Shown piece by piece: positions 52,863 to 64,000 of a DNA stretch of 64,000 nucleotides (position 1 is its first letter; each line of letters begins with the position of its first letter). Below the pieces are notes generated by a model. That model searched no databases, was not told the origin of the DNA, and saw only the letters and a program-made list of their open reading frames with translations. The stretch is from Paguma larvata (lineage: Eukaryota; Chordata; Mammalia; Carnivora; Viverridae). A program made the translations under genes and the position numbers. The stretch lies in NCBI GenBank assembly GCA_030068075.1, contig CM057841.1:38171030-38235029 (forward strand), in the 5' to 3' direction.

Positions 52863-52995
52863 TTTTTTTTTTTTTAAGCAGGCTTCACACCCAGCATGGA
52901 GCCCAATGCAGGGCTTGAACTCATGACTCTGAGATCAAGACTGGAGCTGAGATCAAGAGTTGAACACTTAACTGACTGAGCCATCCAGGAGTTCC
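52863..52995 (-). mobile_element. Older CAN-SINE fragment
   Basis: T-run, AAGCAGGCTTCACACCCAGC, GGAGCCCAATGCAGGGCTTG, TCTGAGATCAAGACTGGAGC, CTTAACTGACTGAGCCATCC. It lacks the purine tract. Flanks TTCTCTTCAGCT and TTCCTCCTCAGCT suggest a target duplication. It lies about 110 bp from the opposed older SINE at 52551. Confidence 0.82.
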
Positions 52996-52999
52996 TCCT

Positions 53000-53460
53000 C
53001 AGCTACATTTGTTTATTTATTTTTACATTTTTCTAAATCTAAAATATGAAATATTCATATTGTAGTCTATAGTTAATGTAGAAAAAAATTCTTTACAACA
53101 TAGAATTGTCATGACTCAAAGAGGATTCATAAATTAGTTATGTATTGACTGAGAACCCTGAAAATTTGATGTTGAAGTAGAAAGTACTTATCCAGAAGTA
53201 GTTTGGAGAAAATAAAGTTGGTTGTAGAAGAAATATGTGATCTGTGCTTAGTATCTCCTACTTCTGTGGTGTTTGTGTGTGTGTGTTATTTATTAACTAG
53301 AATTCAATTCATGTCAACAGTGCTTGAATAAATGCATGGATCCAGGGAATCAAGTCATTGATTATGGTAACAGATAGAGAAGAAAACCATTGCCTTTGTT
53401 TTCTTGAGATTCAGGATCTGAGGAGAGGCAGGGGAAATCTACTAGGGGTAAATATTAGTT
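53000..53460. other. No recognised gene
   Basis: 460 bp, AT-rich, with a short GT run (GTGTTTGTGTGTGTGTG at about 53270-53286). Confidence 0.4.
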
Positions 53461-53476
53461 AAGTAATATTTTCTTA

Positions 53477-53699
53477 GGGGCACCAGGGTGGCTCAAAAGG
53501 CTCAATGTACAACTTTGGATCAGATCGTGATCTGGCCATCTGTGGCTTTCAGGCCCTGCTTCAGGCTCTGTGCTGACAGCTCGGAGCCTGGAGCCTGCTT
53601 TGGATTCTGTGTCTCCCTCTCTCTCTGCCCGTCCCCCGCTTATCTCCCTCTGTCTCTCTCCCTCTCTTGAAAATAAGTAAATATTAAAAACATTTTTTA
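53477..53699 (+). mobile_element. CAN-SINE
   Basis: Head GGGCACCAGGGTGGCTCAAA with the A-box region worn (AAGGCTCAATGTACAACTTT). Target duplication AAGTAATATTTTCTTA (53461-53476) and AAGTATTATTTTCTTA (53700-53715), one mismatch. Confidence 0.94.
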
Positions 53700-53715
53700 A
53701 AGTATTATTTTCTTA

Positions 53716-54320
53716 TAATCTCTTGCCTGGACAGAGGTTTATGCTACTTAAGCTAATTAGGAATGATGGTCACGAAGATATTCAAGTATCTAGATTACAG
53801 CCCCGGGGAAACCATTTGAGGATCAGTAGTAGACAGTTACCTAGTGGAGACCTTCTCAACTCTTTATACTGGCCCGACCAATGCATAATAGTTTCATAAC
53901 TAGAGGCTTATGTTTGTTTCTCAGACCTCAACTGAGACTTGTTTCAGTTGTTTTGAAATTTCTGTGCTGGTTGCATCATTCTCAAAATGTAGAGCCCCAA
54001 ATTTTGGCCACAAATATACATGATGACATCAATTTTTCTCACTATGAGTTTTACAAATCAAATGGTTCAGGTCGTGTCAGATCTTTCGATTCAAAGATAT
54101 GTATATGTATACATATATATATATTTTTTTTTCTTTCACAATTAAAGGTTATCCTATGGTATGATAGTTTGAAAAGTTTACAATTAAGGGGGTTTAGTAT
54201 GAGGCTATATCGTGGAAGATTATTACATTGGTAATTGCACAATGGTGATTTTAAAAATTCTATCATCTCTTATATAGTTACTAGCTGGGATTCTTATCCC
54301 TAAAAAAAGTTTCCTCTTTT
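53716..54320. other. No supported gene; TA-rich run
   Basis: About 600 bp. A 117-codon plus frame (53881-54234) and a 71-codon minus frame overlap; the longer crosses a TATATGTATACATATATATA run and a T-run (54099-54137), so it is an unlikely gene. Confidence 0.4.
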
Positions 54321-54321
54321 T

Positions 54322-54400
54322 CACCTTCCCTTCCTCCTCTTCCCTCCTTCTTTCTCTCTTCCTTCCTTCCTTTTTTCCTTCCTTCCTTCCTTCTTTTATT
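54322..54400. repeat. (CTTC/CTTCC)n pyrimidine repeat
   Basis: CCTTCCCTTCCTCCTCTTCC followed by repeated TTCC units, all pyrimidine for about 70 bp. Likely length-variable. Confidence 0.9.
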
Positions 54401-55262
54401 TTAGTTTAAAAAATTAATACAGTTCAAATCAGTGTGCCTGAAGTGCTCCTTCACTGCCAAAACTGGGGGCAGGGAGTACCTTAGATTCTCTGACTTCTTT
54501 TTGTCTGCGATAAACATGATATAAAATTTCTACTGCACCAAGCTTTAAATTTCACATTATCCTTATTTTCTTGACCTTGACAGATCTGGCATCCTTTCAC
54601 CTGGCTGTGAGCAGAAAGTTCTTGATTTCCTCAAGTTTATAAGGTATAACTACAAAGCCTGCAGGAGAGCATGTGACCCGCAGGAAGCAAATGGATGGAA
54701 ATGAAGGAACCTTCCAATATTTGTTTCCTGGCAATTAAACCTTCCCCAGAAGGAAAGTGGCCATTTTGGGTAAATGATTTGAATATTGCTATGTATTATA
54801 ATCTATTACTTTCATTTTTATTGTTGATGGCAAGTTTTCGGAGATTTGGACAGGAGTAGTCTCTCATACCAATCTCTGTGTCCTTGTTTATTGTATATAT
54901 TCTAGATAACTGAAGTTCTCTGTCTTCTAATTATGCTAAAGGGATAAGTTTTAGGATGTTGTGTTTGCTTTTTTTGTCTTTTCTTCCTTTATTTTTTTTG
55001 GAGAATAACTTTGGAATTTCAAATTTCTTTTATGGTCCCCATTACCTCAGCTACTTAGAATTCCTTCAGTTTGATAGTTTGCTAGGTTATGTTTCAGAGT
55101 TGATAATTCCAGATCAATTTTTCTATGTATACAGTGTACTTTTAAATATATATATTCTGATCTGCTTTTGCAACTCTCAAATTTTCTTGGATTACAGCTT
55201 TAAATATTAGTTCTTATCTACAGTTTTGCTTTGTCTTCTTCATGGATGATTCATCCTCAGCA
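54401..55262. other. No recognised gene; possibly old LINE sequence
   Basis: About 860 bp, T-rich. The 84-codon frame at 54956-55210 is leucine/phenylalanine/tyrosine-rich. The T-rich style from about 54900 through 55880, on both sides of the next SINE, could be a minus-strand LINE relic, but I cannot identify it. Confidence 0.35.
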
Positions 55263-55265
55263 ATC

Positions 55266-55287
55266 TTTTTTAATGTTTTAATTCACT

Positions 55288-55334
<47 letters not shown>

Positions 55335-55500
55335 ATGGACGGTGGAGGGGCAGAGAGAGAGGGACACATAGAATCTAAAGCAGGTTCCAGGCTCCGAGCT
55401 GTCAGCACAGAGCTTGATGCAGGGATTGAATTCAAGAGCAGTGAGATCATGACCTGAGCCAAAGTTGGGTGCTCAACTGACTGAACCACCCAGGTGCCCC
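55266..55500 (-). mobile_element. CAN-SINE with long (GA)n
   Basis: Reverse-complement copy whose purine tract contains an uninterrupted (GA)n of about 21 units at 55291-55333, versus a few units in most copies. Ends GAACCACCCAGGTGCCCC. A minus frame with (LS)n repeats comes from this tract. Confidence 0.94.
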
Positions 55501-55502
55501 TG

Positions 55503-57775
55503 TTTGGTTGCTTTAGCTAATTTTGTCTAATTTCCCTTATGAAATTTTCAGTTGCCTCTATTGAAAAACAGGCAAGATTGTGATTGTCCTTCAGTTATAA
55601 ATCAGTTTTGTGTTTTTCCACTGTCTTTAATTTTCGTTTTCTAAGTTTGGTTAATTTTCACTTTACATTTCTTTCTTTTTTTTTGGTCTATTTCTGAGTT
55701 TATAAATCTGTGACTCGAGGTGGTTTTCTTTCTACTTTAAAGACATAATGAAAGATATTTAGTTCAATTTGAGATATCATCGTATAGTTTACTTCTGTTT
55801 TTCAGTGGAGGCAATTTTTCATCAACTGAAATACTTTGTAGTGTTCAATTATTAAGTTTACACAATATATCTGATTAGACATCATTTATACTTTTTTAAG
55901 TGTTTTATATTACCCTGGACAAGTAATAACAGGTGATTTTATATTGACAGAGTGAAGTTTGAGTGACTCACTAGATTTGTCAGTTTAAAAGCATCTCTTT
56001 CTTTGGCACAGTGAAGTACAGACCATTAAGAAATAATACTTTTTGGAGGAGGAGCTAGTATTCTGATTTTGTGGTTTCCTCTCTCCTTCTGCCTTTCTCG
56101 ATCTCCTTCTCTCTTTCTGTCTCTCCCTTCACCACCAAGTTTGCAAATAAGCCTCTGGCTCCCAAGCCCCATTCTTTCTGATACTGTTTCTTCTATTCTC
56201 ACACATTTTATAGCTACTTTCTTTTAACTTCACAATATCAAGTATCATGATCCAATGATCAGATGTGTTCTTCTTATTTCCACCATTACTGTGGAACCCT
56301 TTGTATCCCCTTTTTTTCCTCAAGGTGGCTTGTATCTGCATTCTATGGTAGTGGACATCGGCTACCTTTTCCCATTTTTATAGTCTCTATCTGGCTCTGT
56401 TTCAGTATGAGGTGTGGAGCTAAATTTACTGGTGTTTTACAAGTATTTTCTTAATTATTATAACTTGAGGACTGTAGAATTATCTGTACTATAGTTATGT
56501 GGCAAATATGAGTGATGGGCGATTTTATTTGATCTTTCCTGTTGACTGGTGTGGTTTTTTGAATGAAATATGAATAGATTCTGATTGAAGAAGCCTCTGA
56601 TATCTGACAGTTTCCAATAAGACCCCCTTTCACTTAATTTTTTACAATAGACAGCCTATATATTGAGCTAGAATATTGAGAATGACATTATTTTTTGGTA
56701 AACATAATGACAGAATAATATATATGAATTCAGTAGTTCAGTCTATGCCTGGGGAAATGAGCCCATCTCACTCATGGTGTAGAGACTGACCACTGCATAA
56801 GTTCTCACTAACACTAAGTTTCAATTTAGCAGAGAAGCCACAGGTGAATTAGGAGAGTTTTTCCACATAAGGACTCAGGTTTAGGGGCAACTACTGTATT
56901 AGAGTATGTGTTAAAGTATTTGAGCAAAAGACACAGAATCTAAAACAGACGGACTATATAGTATGGCTTTCATATCACTGTTGACAAAAGAACTTTCTGT
57001 GTCAAACAGACCTAAGTCCAATTCTATAATTATCAGATATGCTTTTCTTGTAACTGAGTACTAACATTAAATACAAATGTCTTTTTTTTATTATGGGAAA
57101 ATAGCAATGACTGAGAGTTTATCTAAATATCATTATCCATTATTTTTCCTCACTGATGGCTTTCTTTGACTTCTTTTAATGTCTTTCCTCCTAACCATTT
57201 CCAACTACATCCCAACACCAGTATAAACCCCAGGAGAATTTGAGTAAATGCTCTCAAAGACAAATGGGTAACTTCCCACGTGCTCACTTACCAAGATATT
57301 TGCTTGGAAGAGATGTTACTTGAAATTCTAGGTTGCTCATCATAGCCTGCAATTAATTCAGAACAGTCTAAAACACTACTTTAAATTGTCATGTCTGTGA
57401 ACTTCCTTTCCTCAGGCAAAACCAGATGGAGCCATGCATCAATCCAAAGACTTAGTACCAAACCATTAGCTTCAGTGTTTTGTTCTGTTTCTGTTTTTTG
57501 GCAATGCCACTTTCATCCCACCTTTTGAAATTGTGATTCATTCTCTCTGGCTTTGCAATGCCTTTCACATTATATTCTGAGTACTGTCTTACTCGTTAAA
57601 ACACTTGTCTCCTCACTATAAATCATGACTTGGGTTTCCCTCTGGCTAACCTGTCTTAATATATCTTGGATAAATTCTACATATGTTTAGATCCAGACAA
57701 ATATACAACTACGTCATTGAGATGAACTGCCACTGAGATAATTCTGTTTTCCAGTGGGAACTAAAAAACAATTTG
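55503..57775. other. Long stretch without recognised repeat or gene
   Basis: 2.3 kb. Frames of 60-71 codons at 56129-56633 lie on both strands without domains. CT-rich DNA lies at about 56078-56128. No repeat family I can name; old LINE sequence is possible in the first 400 bp. Confidence 0.4.
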
Positions 57776-57779
57776 TGGC

Positions 57780-57902
57780 TTCAAAATTCTTTACATATTT
57801 ATTGAGTACCTGACATGTAAAAGAGAATGTATTTTGATAAAGATATGATGGTAAACAAAAATGATATTATCTCTCCCTTTATAGAGATTTTAGTTTATGA
57901 GA
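57780..57902 (-). repeat. L2 3'-end fragment
   Basis: TTTATTGAGTACCTGACATG, then GATATGATGGTAAACAAAAA and CTCTCCCTTTATAGAGATTT follow the complement of the L2 3' end (tattgagcacctactatgtg .. gggatacagcagtgaacaaa .. tccctgccctcatggagct). Confidence 0.65.
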
Positions 57903-57904
57903 TA

Positions 57905-59064
57905 GAGAAGTCAAAGTTGTTGTTTTTTTTTCTTTTTTCTAACTAAAATAAGTAATGCTATTAAAGGAAGTCCATGATACCAGGGGAAACCTACGTATAT
58001 ATAGTGAGATGGAAGGGGATCTCTACCTAGTTAGTGAGAATATAAATAGAGACCAAAGGATGTGCTGAAGTTGTAAGTTTAAAGGATTGGGGCTTTTATC
58101 AAGTTGTCTCAGCCACCTCCAACTAATTGAGCCATTCCAGCTGAGGGTCTGAGTAATTGCAGAGCAGAGAAAAGCTATCCATACCATGTACTACTCAAAT
58201 TCCTCATCAAAACAAAGTCACCAGCATAATAAAACAGTCATTGCTCTGTGCACTAAATGTGGAGTATCTTGTAACATAGAAATAGTTAGCCATAACAAAA
58301 TTCAGTTATCTGGGAGTGATGTGACACCACGATAAAAATTTAAAGCGTTATGGTGCTGACTCTGAAATGGCGGATGGAGGCCAGAATTTTCTTAAGAATC
58401 CTGTTGAGGAGGCCCTGAAAGACAGTGAGGGAAATGCTTCTGGAGACTGGGGGTGGGGGGAAGAAAAGAAAAATGAGAGACGTTTTCTATGTAGTAGCAG
58501 AATGTTTGGCAATCCTGTAGCCTGAGGAAATGTGGAAAAGAGAAAGGGTGCCCAATAGACTCATGGATCTGGCTAGGAAATTCATAGGCAAAACATTAAA
58601 ACACAGCAATTAGCTTCTTCAAGTTCACTACATTAAAAGTATGACAAGAGAAAAATGAACCAAAGAGGAGACTGTTGATTTTTTAGGACAATTTAGAGGA
58701 ATCATAAAGGAAGAAGAACTTGGGTGGTTCTAAAATAAAACTTTTTACCCCCAGCAAAATATTCACAAAGTTAAAGAAAAATGTAGTTGAGAGACTGTTC
58801 CACGCATCCTTTTGTATGTACTGAATACGTGAGCAAAGAAGCCGACTTGTGTATTTCAAACACAGCAAAAATAACAAAATTGACCCAAGTAATCCAGCTG
58901 ACAGTCAGAAGAGAAAGCCCAAACAGACTCAGTTAATCAAACCAAACCATCTCCAGAAATTTGAGTCACCCTAGTTGAAGTCTCCACTCACTATGGAGCA
59001 CACATGAGACATCTCTCCTTTGCTCTACCTGCGTCCTAAACCACAAAATCATGAACACACTAAG
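57905..59064. other. No recognised gene
   Basis: 1.2 kb. A possible old LTR-like part (CTGAAATGGCGGATGGAGGC, near 58360) cannot be named. The 64-codon minus frame at 58683-58877 has no domain. Confidence 0.4.
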
Positions 59065-59079
59065 ATGGTTGCTTTATGC

Positions 59080-59300
59080 AGCACCTGGGTGGCGCAGATG
59101 GTTAAGCATCCAACTCTTGGTTTCGGCTCAGGTCTTGATCTCATGGTTTCATGGGTTCAAGCCTCAGTGTCCAGCTCTAAGATGGGAACATGGAACCTAC
59201 TTGGGATTCTCTCTCTCTCTCTCTCTCTCTCTGCCCCTTCCCCACTCATACTTTCTCTGTCTCTCTCAAAATAAATAAATTTAAAAATTTTTTAAATAAA
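59080..59300 (+). mobile_element. CAN-SINE with long (TC)n
   Basis: Head AGCACCTGGGTGGCGCAGAT, CTCTTGGTTTCGGCTCAGGT. It has about 13 uninterrupted TC units near 59207-59232. Target duplication ATGGTTGCTTTATGC (59065-59079) and ATGATTGCTTTATGC (59301-59315), one mismatch. The CTCTTGGTTTCGGCTC body is an intermediate between the older and cat-type forms. Confidence 0.94.
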
Positions 59301-59315
59301 ATGATTGCTTTATGC

Positions 59316-60475
59316 CAGTAAAATTTGGGATGGTTTGAAATGCCGATAAAAATATACTGCCAAGTAGGTGTGTGGTTATGCGGTTGTATTTAACAACTTG
59401 TCTGGGCCAAGGAACATCCAGAGAATCGGGCTAAATATCATGCCCGCATATGTCTGTGAGGGTGTTTCTGAAAGAGATTAGCATTTGAATCAATGGAGTG
59501 AGGAAAGGAGATTTTCCTTGCCAATGTCCATAGTCATCATTCAATGTTCAGGCCTGAATACAACGAAAAGGTAGGAGAAGGGTGAATTTGTTCTCTGCTT
59601 GACTGCTGGGTTGCGACCTCCATCTTCTCCTGACCTAAGTGCTCCTGGGTCTCAGGTCTTCCGACTCTGACTGGGAAATACAACATTGGCTCTTTGGCCC
59701 TCAGGTCTTCAAGCTGTACCAAAGGCTTTCCAGGGTTTCTCCACTGTAGACAGCAGACCGTGGAACATCTCAGTTCTCTATACTCTATACTCTGCAAGCC
59801 AATATTAGAATACATCTCTTCACCTATTGTTCTCTTTCTATGGTTCTATTTCTCTGAAAATCCTGACAAATTCACATTACCTTATGAGCCTAAAAATCTA
59901 GAGAATGCATTACACCAGAGATACAGATGTGGAGTCCATCATTGTACAAATGACAACTGAAGCAATGAAGGCAGATGAAATAACTCAAGGAGAGTGAATG
60001 AAAGTGAGTAGATACTAGAAATGATCATAACAGACAGACAATTAAATAGTTATGCACAAACATTTTACCTACTCTACTAAAAAGATTTACAGACGTTAGA
60101 GCTGCAAGGAAGAGGCAATTTCTTATCTTGTCTGGGCAGATCAAGATGACTATAAAGAGAAATTATGCTTGAACGTAGTTTGAAGGTTGAGTGAGGATTC
60201 ACCAAATGAAATGGCGAAGAGAAGCATCCTGCTCCGTATTCCTGTAGGAACAATGCAGAAAAGCCGGTTGGCTCTGCACCAGAATTTGTGATTCCTCTTT
60301 CAAAATCTGGAATTGTCACTGGGAAAAGGTTGCCGAGCAACAAACTATAGTTCCCAGACACACGTCTTGTGACTTTATTCTTACCAATGGGAAGTGAGCT
60401 TAGCGGATGTCTGTCACTTCTGGGCCAGAATTTTAAAAAGTTTTTTTTTTTCCATTGTTTCTATCTTGGTTAGAA
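59316..60475. other. No recognised gene
   Basis: 1.2 kb of non-repetitive-looking DNA. Frames of 88-94 codons at 59537-59960 and 60077-60361 lie on both strands without recognisable domains. Confidence 0.4.
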
Positions 60476-60479
60476 GAGA

Positions 60480-60665
60480 AATCTGGGAACCCAACAAATG
60501 GAATCAGCCTGGGGCCTGAACTGCCACGTGAAGGCGCATCACCTGGTGACCAGGAACACCCTCATTTTGCAGCCTCATGAATGCAAATAAAATTCTATTT
60601 TGTTAAGCCGCTGAAATTTTGTGACTTGGAACAGCACCCGACATCACCCTCTTCTGCAGCTCTAC
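60480..60665 (+). repeat. Possible MaLR-type LTR 3' fragment
   Basis: CAAATAAAATTCTATTTTGT, TAAGCCGCTGAAATTTTGTG and CTTGGAACAGCACCCGACAT resemble the 3' end of MaLR LTRs (aataaatttctgttgtttaagccac .. ggtattttgttacagcagc). Only the 3' part is recognisable. Confidence 0.5.
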
Positions 60666-60669
60666 TAAA

Positions 60670-61305
60670 CTGTTTTAGGTGAGGATGTTAAAGAATGTAG
60701 ACAAGAGGGCATGAGAGTTTTTGTAGAGGATCTTATATGTTCCTGAATGAATTCAACACACTTTCTTAAAGACGAGTAACAATGTATTGGCACGATCAAA
60801 AGTATCTTTTGAGATTTTAGTAAGCACAGAAAATCATGTGATTGCTTTTTATCCCAAATTTACCTCCTCCATGAACACAGGGTATTGATTATGGGAGCCT
60901 ATTTGCCCACATTTGCAATCCCCATCTACGTCATTTTCATCTTAGTCTATTTTATTATCTTTTTGCAGAAAGTGCATATGCAAGGGAGAGGGATAGAGCA
61001 GTCTCATTTTTAAAATGCAAGAAAACATACAGTGAGCTTCTAATAACCCCCCAGATTCACAGGCTTATATGCTGCAGAGGTTGGACTCAGTGAATAGTGA
61101 AATAACAGTACTTTCTCCCCCCACTGAACTTATTACTGTGTGTCTCACACTGTGAAGAAAAAGTAATGAGTGAAATGTAACCATTTGATAGCTCTATTGT
61201 GTGCGTGTGTTGGTAAGTGTAAAGGAAGAGGGGTAAAGACCTTTGAGTATCTGAGCTATATTTTTTACAATAGGACACATTACATAACTACTTCTTGTTG
61301 AACCA
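60670..61305. other. No recognised gene
   Basis: About 640 bp. The 63-codon minus frame at 61087-61278 has no support. Confidence 0.4.
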
Positions 61306-61309
61306 TAAT

Positions 61310-61660
61310 TATAACAGAGCCACCTTTATAAACATGAATACAGGGGAAACTAATTAGGCACAGACAATAAGCAAATATTATTCTCTTAATTAGATCTTCT
61401 TCTATTGGAAATCCTGCTTTGTTCCTGCTACTCCAGTGTGAATGGCATTTGAATCATAACAGTGTCTCGCAGAACGGTCTTTCAGGGATGAAAAAGACAG
61501 GCACGATGTCACAGTCGATGAATGCCTTTTCAAATCTTTGCTAATCTGAAGTCAATGAAATGCAGTCCCCCAAACAGCTGCTTTTGCTGATTTGTATACC
61601 CGTGTAATTAGAGCTGAAAGTGTTCAGTGTGCATATTTTTAGTATTTATGTATTTTGATA
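61310..61660. other. Repeat-free block with three TAATTAG sites
   Basis: No repeat visible. TAATTAG occurs at 61351-61357, 61387-61393 and 61605-61611; CAGCTG (E-box) at 61575-61580; ACAATAA (SOX-like) near 61365. No coding frame. A candidate developmental enhancer by motif content only. Confidence 0.4.
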
Positions 61661-61808
61661 GTTCTTTTGTCACTTATTATTTTTACATAGCTGGTTCCTA
61701 TCTCATAGTTGGAACACTCGAGGTTGGGTGAGGATGAGGAACCTAGAGGGCAAATGCAATTTGGTGGATTATCAGTTCTGGCTGTCCCCCATCCTTAAGT
61801 CAGTACAC

Positions 61809-61826
61809 CTCTCTCTCTCTCTCTCA
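61809..61826. repeat. Short (CT)n tract
   Basis: About nine CT units (CTCTCTCTCTCTCTCTC). Confidence 0.85.
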
Positions 61827-61829
61827 TCC

Positions 61830-63725
61830 TATCTCAATTGTTTCTGATCAGCATATATATTTTAAAGACACAAGAGAAGAGAAAGATCCTCTGAGAAGGT
61901 CACATTTTGCGTGAGATGCAGTGACGGGGAGGAAGACTGGGTTATATCTTTATGGAGATGATCCTTTACCGAACACCTTTCTCTAACCCTTGAAAGGTTT
62001 GAAACAGCCTTTGGGGACACATGCTCAGACAGTTGCAATACATGTGTGAGGGCAATGGCCGTGCCCTTGCATAATAAACACACATTTCATTGTGGGACCT
62101 GAAGGCAGAATTATGTTACCCATTCTGATTAAAATTTGATCAAACAGGCGTGTATTAACAACCATCAGAGGTACTCAGGGAGTACAATTAAGATAAACAA
62201 TTTTAAAACAAGATTTTCTAATTTGAAGATAAGAAACAACAGCCATTTTTACCTGAAACTCATATAATGGAAACTAAATTTCGTATGAATTTACACTTAT
62301 GTCTCAGATTTCAGCAAAACCATTTGAAATTGATTCTGAAACTCGCAAAATGATTCTTACTTTTTGTTCATCCTAGAAGTACCCGGTTTCCTTCAATATG
62401 TATATATCTAGTAAACTTCAATGATGGAAACAATACATTTGAGAATAAGACACAAGCTAAAAGACTCAATATCTAAAGAAAAGTTTTAATTTTTACTAAA
62501 ATATTTTGGGCTGCACAGTTATTATCTACAAAATGGTTACAATAAAAATGCCAGGTAGTTGTACTGGTGGTAAATTACAAAGTTTAAAATGTTAAGGGGA
62601 CTTTTTGGTACAGAGTTTGCATTAAACAAACAGATTTTTTATAAAAAATATTAGTCATCATTCTAGGACCTATGATAGATATAAAATTAAGTAGGATATA
62701 GTAAATATGAACTACTGAGATTTTTATTTCATAATTCTGACCTAAAAATGTCAGTTTCATATACGCTGACCGAAAATCTACCCTCCCAGAGAAGAAAATC
62801 TAATGGAATTGAGAATAGCATTCACAGAGAAATAAATTATTAAAAACTAGGTAGTAAAACATTGTAATACAGTAAAGCATACTACGGAAATATAGGGATG
62901 GAATAGATAAAATCTATCTGGGATGAGAGTAGATTTGGGAAGTTTCATATAAAAGGACTTTAAATTTTGCAGAGTTTGTCTGCGGGAGAGAGAGAGAGAA
63001 AGAGAGGTAGTGAAATCTTCAAGAAATAACAAGTGAAATTATTCCATCTGAGAATGTATTAAACTATTTCTGGGACCAGTAAAATATTTTCTTCGAAAAC
63101 AGGCAAATAATTTACATATAATATAGTTGGATACACTTTGAGCTTACTACAGCTGAACTTCTGAATATTTGATTATGGTGCACACTTTAGAGTATTAAAA
63201 AAATCGCATTCAAATCCGGGTCATGATTTATCCTACCATATTATATTTGAGTGTATATTTAGCCGAGTATGTCTCCTAATCATTAAAGTGTAGACAATCA
63301 TATATATCTTACAGGGTTTTTATAAGAATTCGATGAGTTACTATATCAAAAATACTTAATTGAATGCATGGAAGAGGCACCATCAATAAATTATAATTTT
63401 TCTCTGTCTCACATAGTTAACAGGACACAAGACTCCTTCCCTTAGAGATGGATATATTAATATTACTGGAAATGTTCGACAAGTAATACTTGTTTTCGTA
63501 TCAATCCTTGCCATATTTTCAGAAGGCTGCAGTTTTCTTGGTTTTTTTTTTAATGTTTATGTGGCTTTAACCACCACCACCACCACCCCCAAATCAGCAT
63601 TTTCCTACAGTTTCCCCACTTATGACCTTAAGAGCAGGAATTATTTTAGGTTCCTTATGAAATCTGTGAAGTAGTTTCATTACAACCATTCTCAATAACT
63701 TCTTACCCTTTGTAAATATCCATGT
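61830..63725. other. Long stretch without recognised gene
   Basis: 1.9 kb, strongly AT-rich at 62100-63500. A GA run (GAGAGAGAGAGAAAGAGAGG) lies near 62986-63006. TTTTATAAGAATTCGATGAG at about 63318 may be a MIR 3' scrap. An (ACC)n run lies at 63570-63588. Frames of 61-73 codons have no support. Confidence 0.45.
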
Positions 63726-63737
63726 TTCTTTCTCCTT

Positions 63738-63955
63738 TTTTAATTTTTTTAAAAGTTTATTTATTTATTTATTTATTTATTTGAGAGAGAGATTGTGGGA
63801 GGGGCAGAGAGAGAGAGAGAGAGAAAGAATCCCAAGCATGCCCCACACAGGCAGCACAGAGCCCAATGTTGGGCTCAAACTCACAAACTGTGAAGCATGA
63901 CCTGTGCCAAAACCAAGAATCAGACGCTTAGCCAACGGAGCCACCCAGGTGCCCC
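63738..63955 (-). mobile_element. CAN-SINE
   Basis: Reverse-complement copy with a (TTTA)n A-tail complement at 63757-63782 and an expanded GA tract. The head complement ends GAGCCACCCAGGTGCCCC. The core has AACTGTGAAGCATGACCTGT, i.e. GATCATGA shortened to GCATGA. CTTTC-type flanks are too short to call a duplication. Confidence 0.93.
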
Positions 63956-64000
63956 TCTTTCAAAACTTAAAAAAAATCATCTAGCCTCTTTAAATATGTA

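Noticed and set aside
53881..54234. 117-codon plus-strand open frame
   Set aside because: Runs through a TA alternation and a T-run and has no domain.
55291..55333. Serine/leucine repeat protein on the minus strand
   Set aside because: Direct translation of a (GA)n tract within a SINE.
1..64000. A prokaryotic or viral gene system
   Set aside because: Composition, SINE/LINE content and lack of dense coding all indicate vertebrate nuclear DNA; no operon, phage or plasmid feature is present.

Overview
This window is nuclear genomic DNA of a carnivoran mammal, most probably a cat-family (felid) species. The diagnostic evidence is about thirty copies of the tRNA-Lys-derived CAN-SINE (head GCGCCTGGGTGGCTCAGTC, pyrimidine-rich tail, then an A-rich end) of the type abundant in cats, with a few copies resembling the older dog-type consensus. 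The background is AT-rich, CpG-poor, interspersed-repeat DNA. I find no convincing protein-coding exon, rRNA, true tRNA, CRISPR array or prokaryotic feature. Nearly every open reading frame is short and falls in SINE, LINE or simple-sequence DNA. The window reads as a gene desert or a large intron.

Layout. 0-7.7 kb: SINEs, MIR fragments, a MaLR-like LTR (about 2.85-3.88 kb) holding two SINEs, a fold-back SINE (5.74 kb) and short tandem repeats. 7.80-14.32 kb: a complete-length LINE-1 on the + strand with a perfect 20-bp target-site duplication, a 1.5-kb 5' UTR, decayed ORF1 and ORF2 and a G-rich 3' UTR, inserted into an older interspersed repeat that continues to about 15.0 kb. 16-28 kb: old LINE-1 3' ends, one inverted LINE-1, MIR, MER5-type and MER20 DNA-transposon relics, and SINEs. 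28.68-29.33 kb: a younger 5'-truncated LINE-1 on the - strand whose ORF2 C-terminus is still open. 30-36.8 kb: an old LINE-1 carrying two SINEs, three CpG-rich and probably recent SINEs nearby, and MER20. 37-43 kb: mostly single-copy DNA with MIR and L2 relics and a homeodomain-site-rich stretch near 38.6-39.4 kb. 43.8-46.5 kb: a cluster of five SINEs. 46.5-64 kb: long stretches without recognised repeats, interrupted by SINEs, an alternating CG/CA tract (49.46 kb) and pyrimidine repeats; the stretches at 47.4-48.0 and 61.3-61.7 kb have the composition of conserved regulatory DNA.

There are no genes working together here. The biology is that of successive retrotransposition: LINE-1 supplies the enzyme, CAN-SINEs parasitise it (A-tails and 8-18 bp target duplications flank most copies), and older DNA transposons and LTRs form the substrate. 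Repeat family names and the regulatory interpretations come from recognition and motif reading, not a database search. Coordinates of diverged repeats are approximate.
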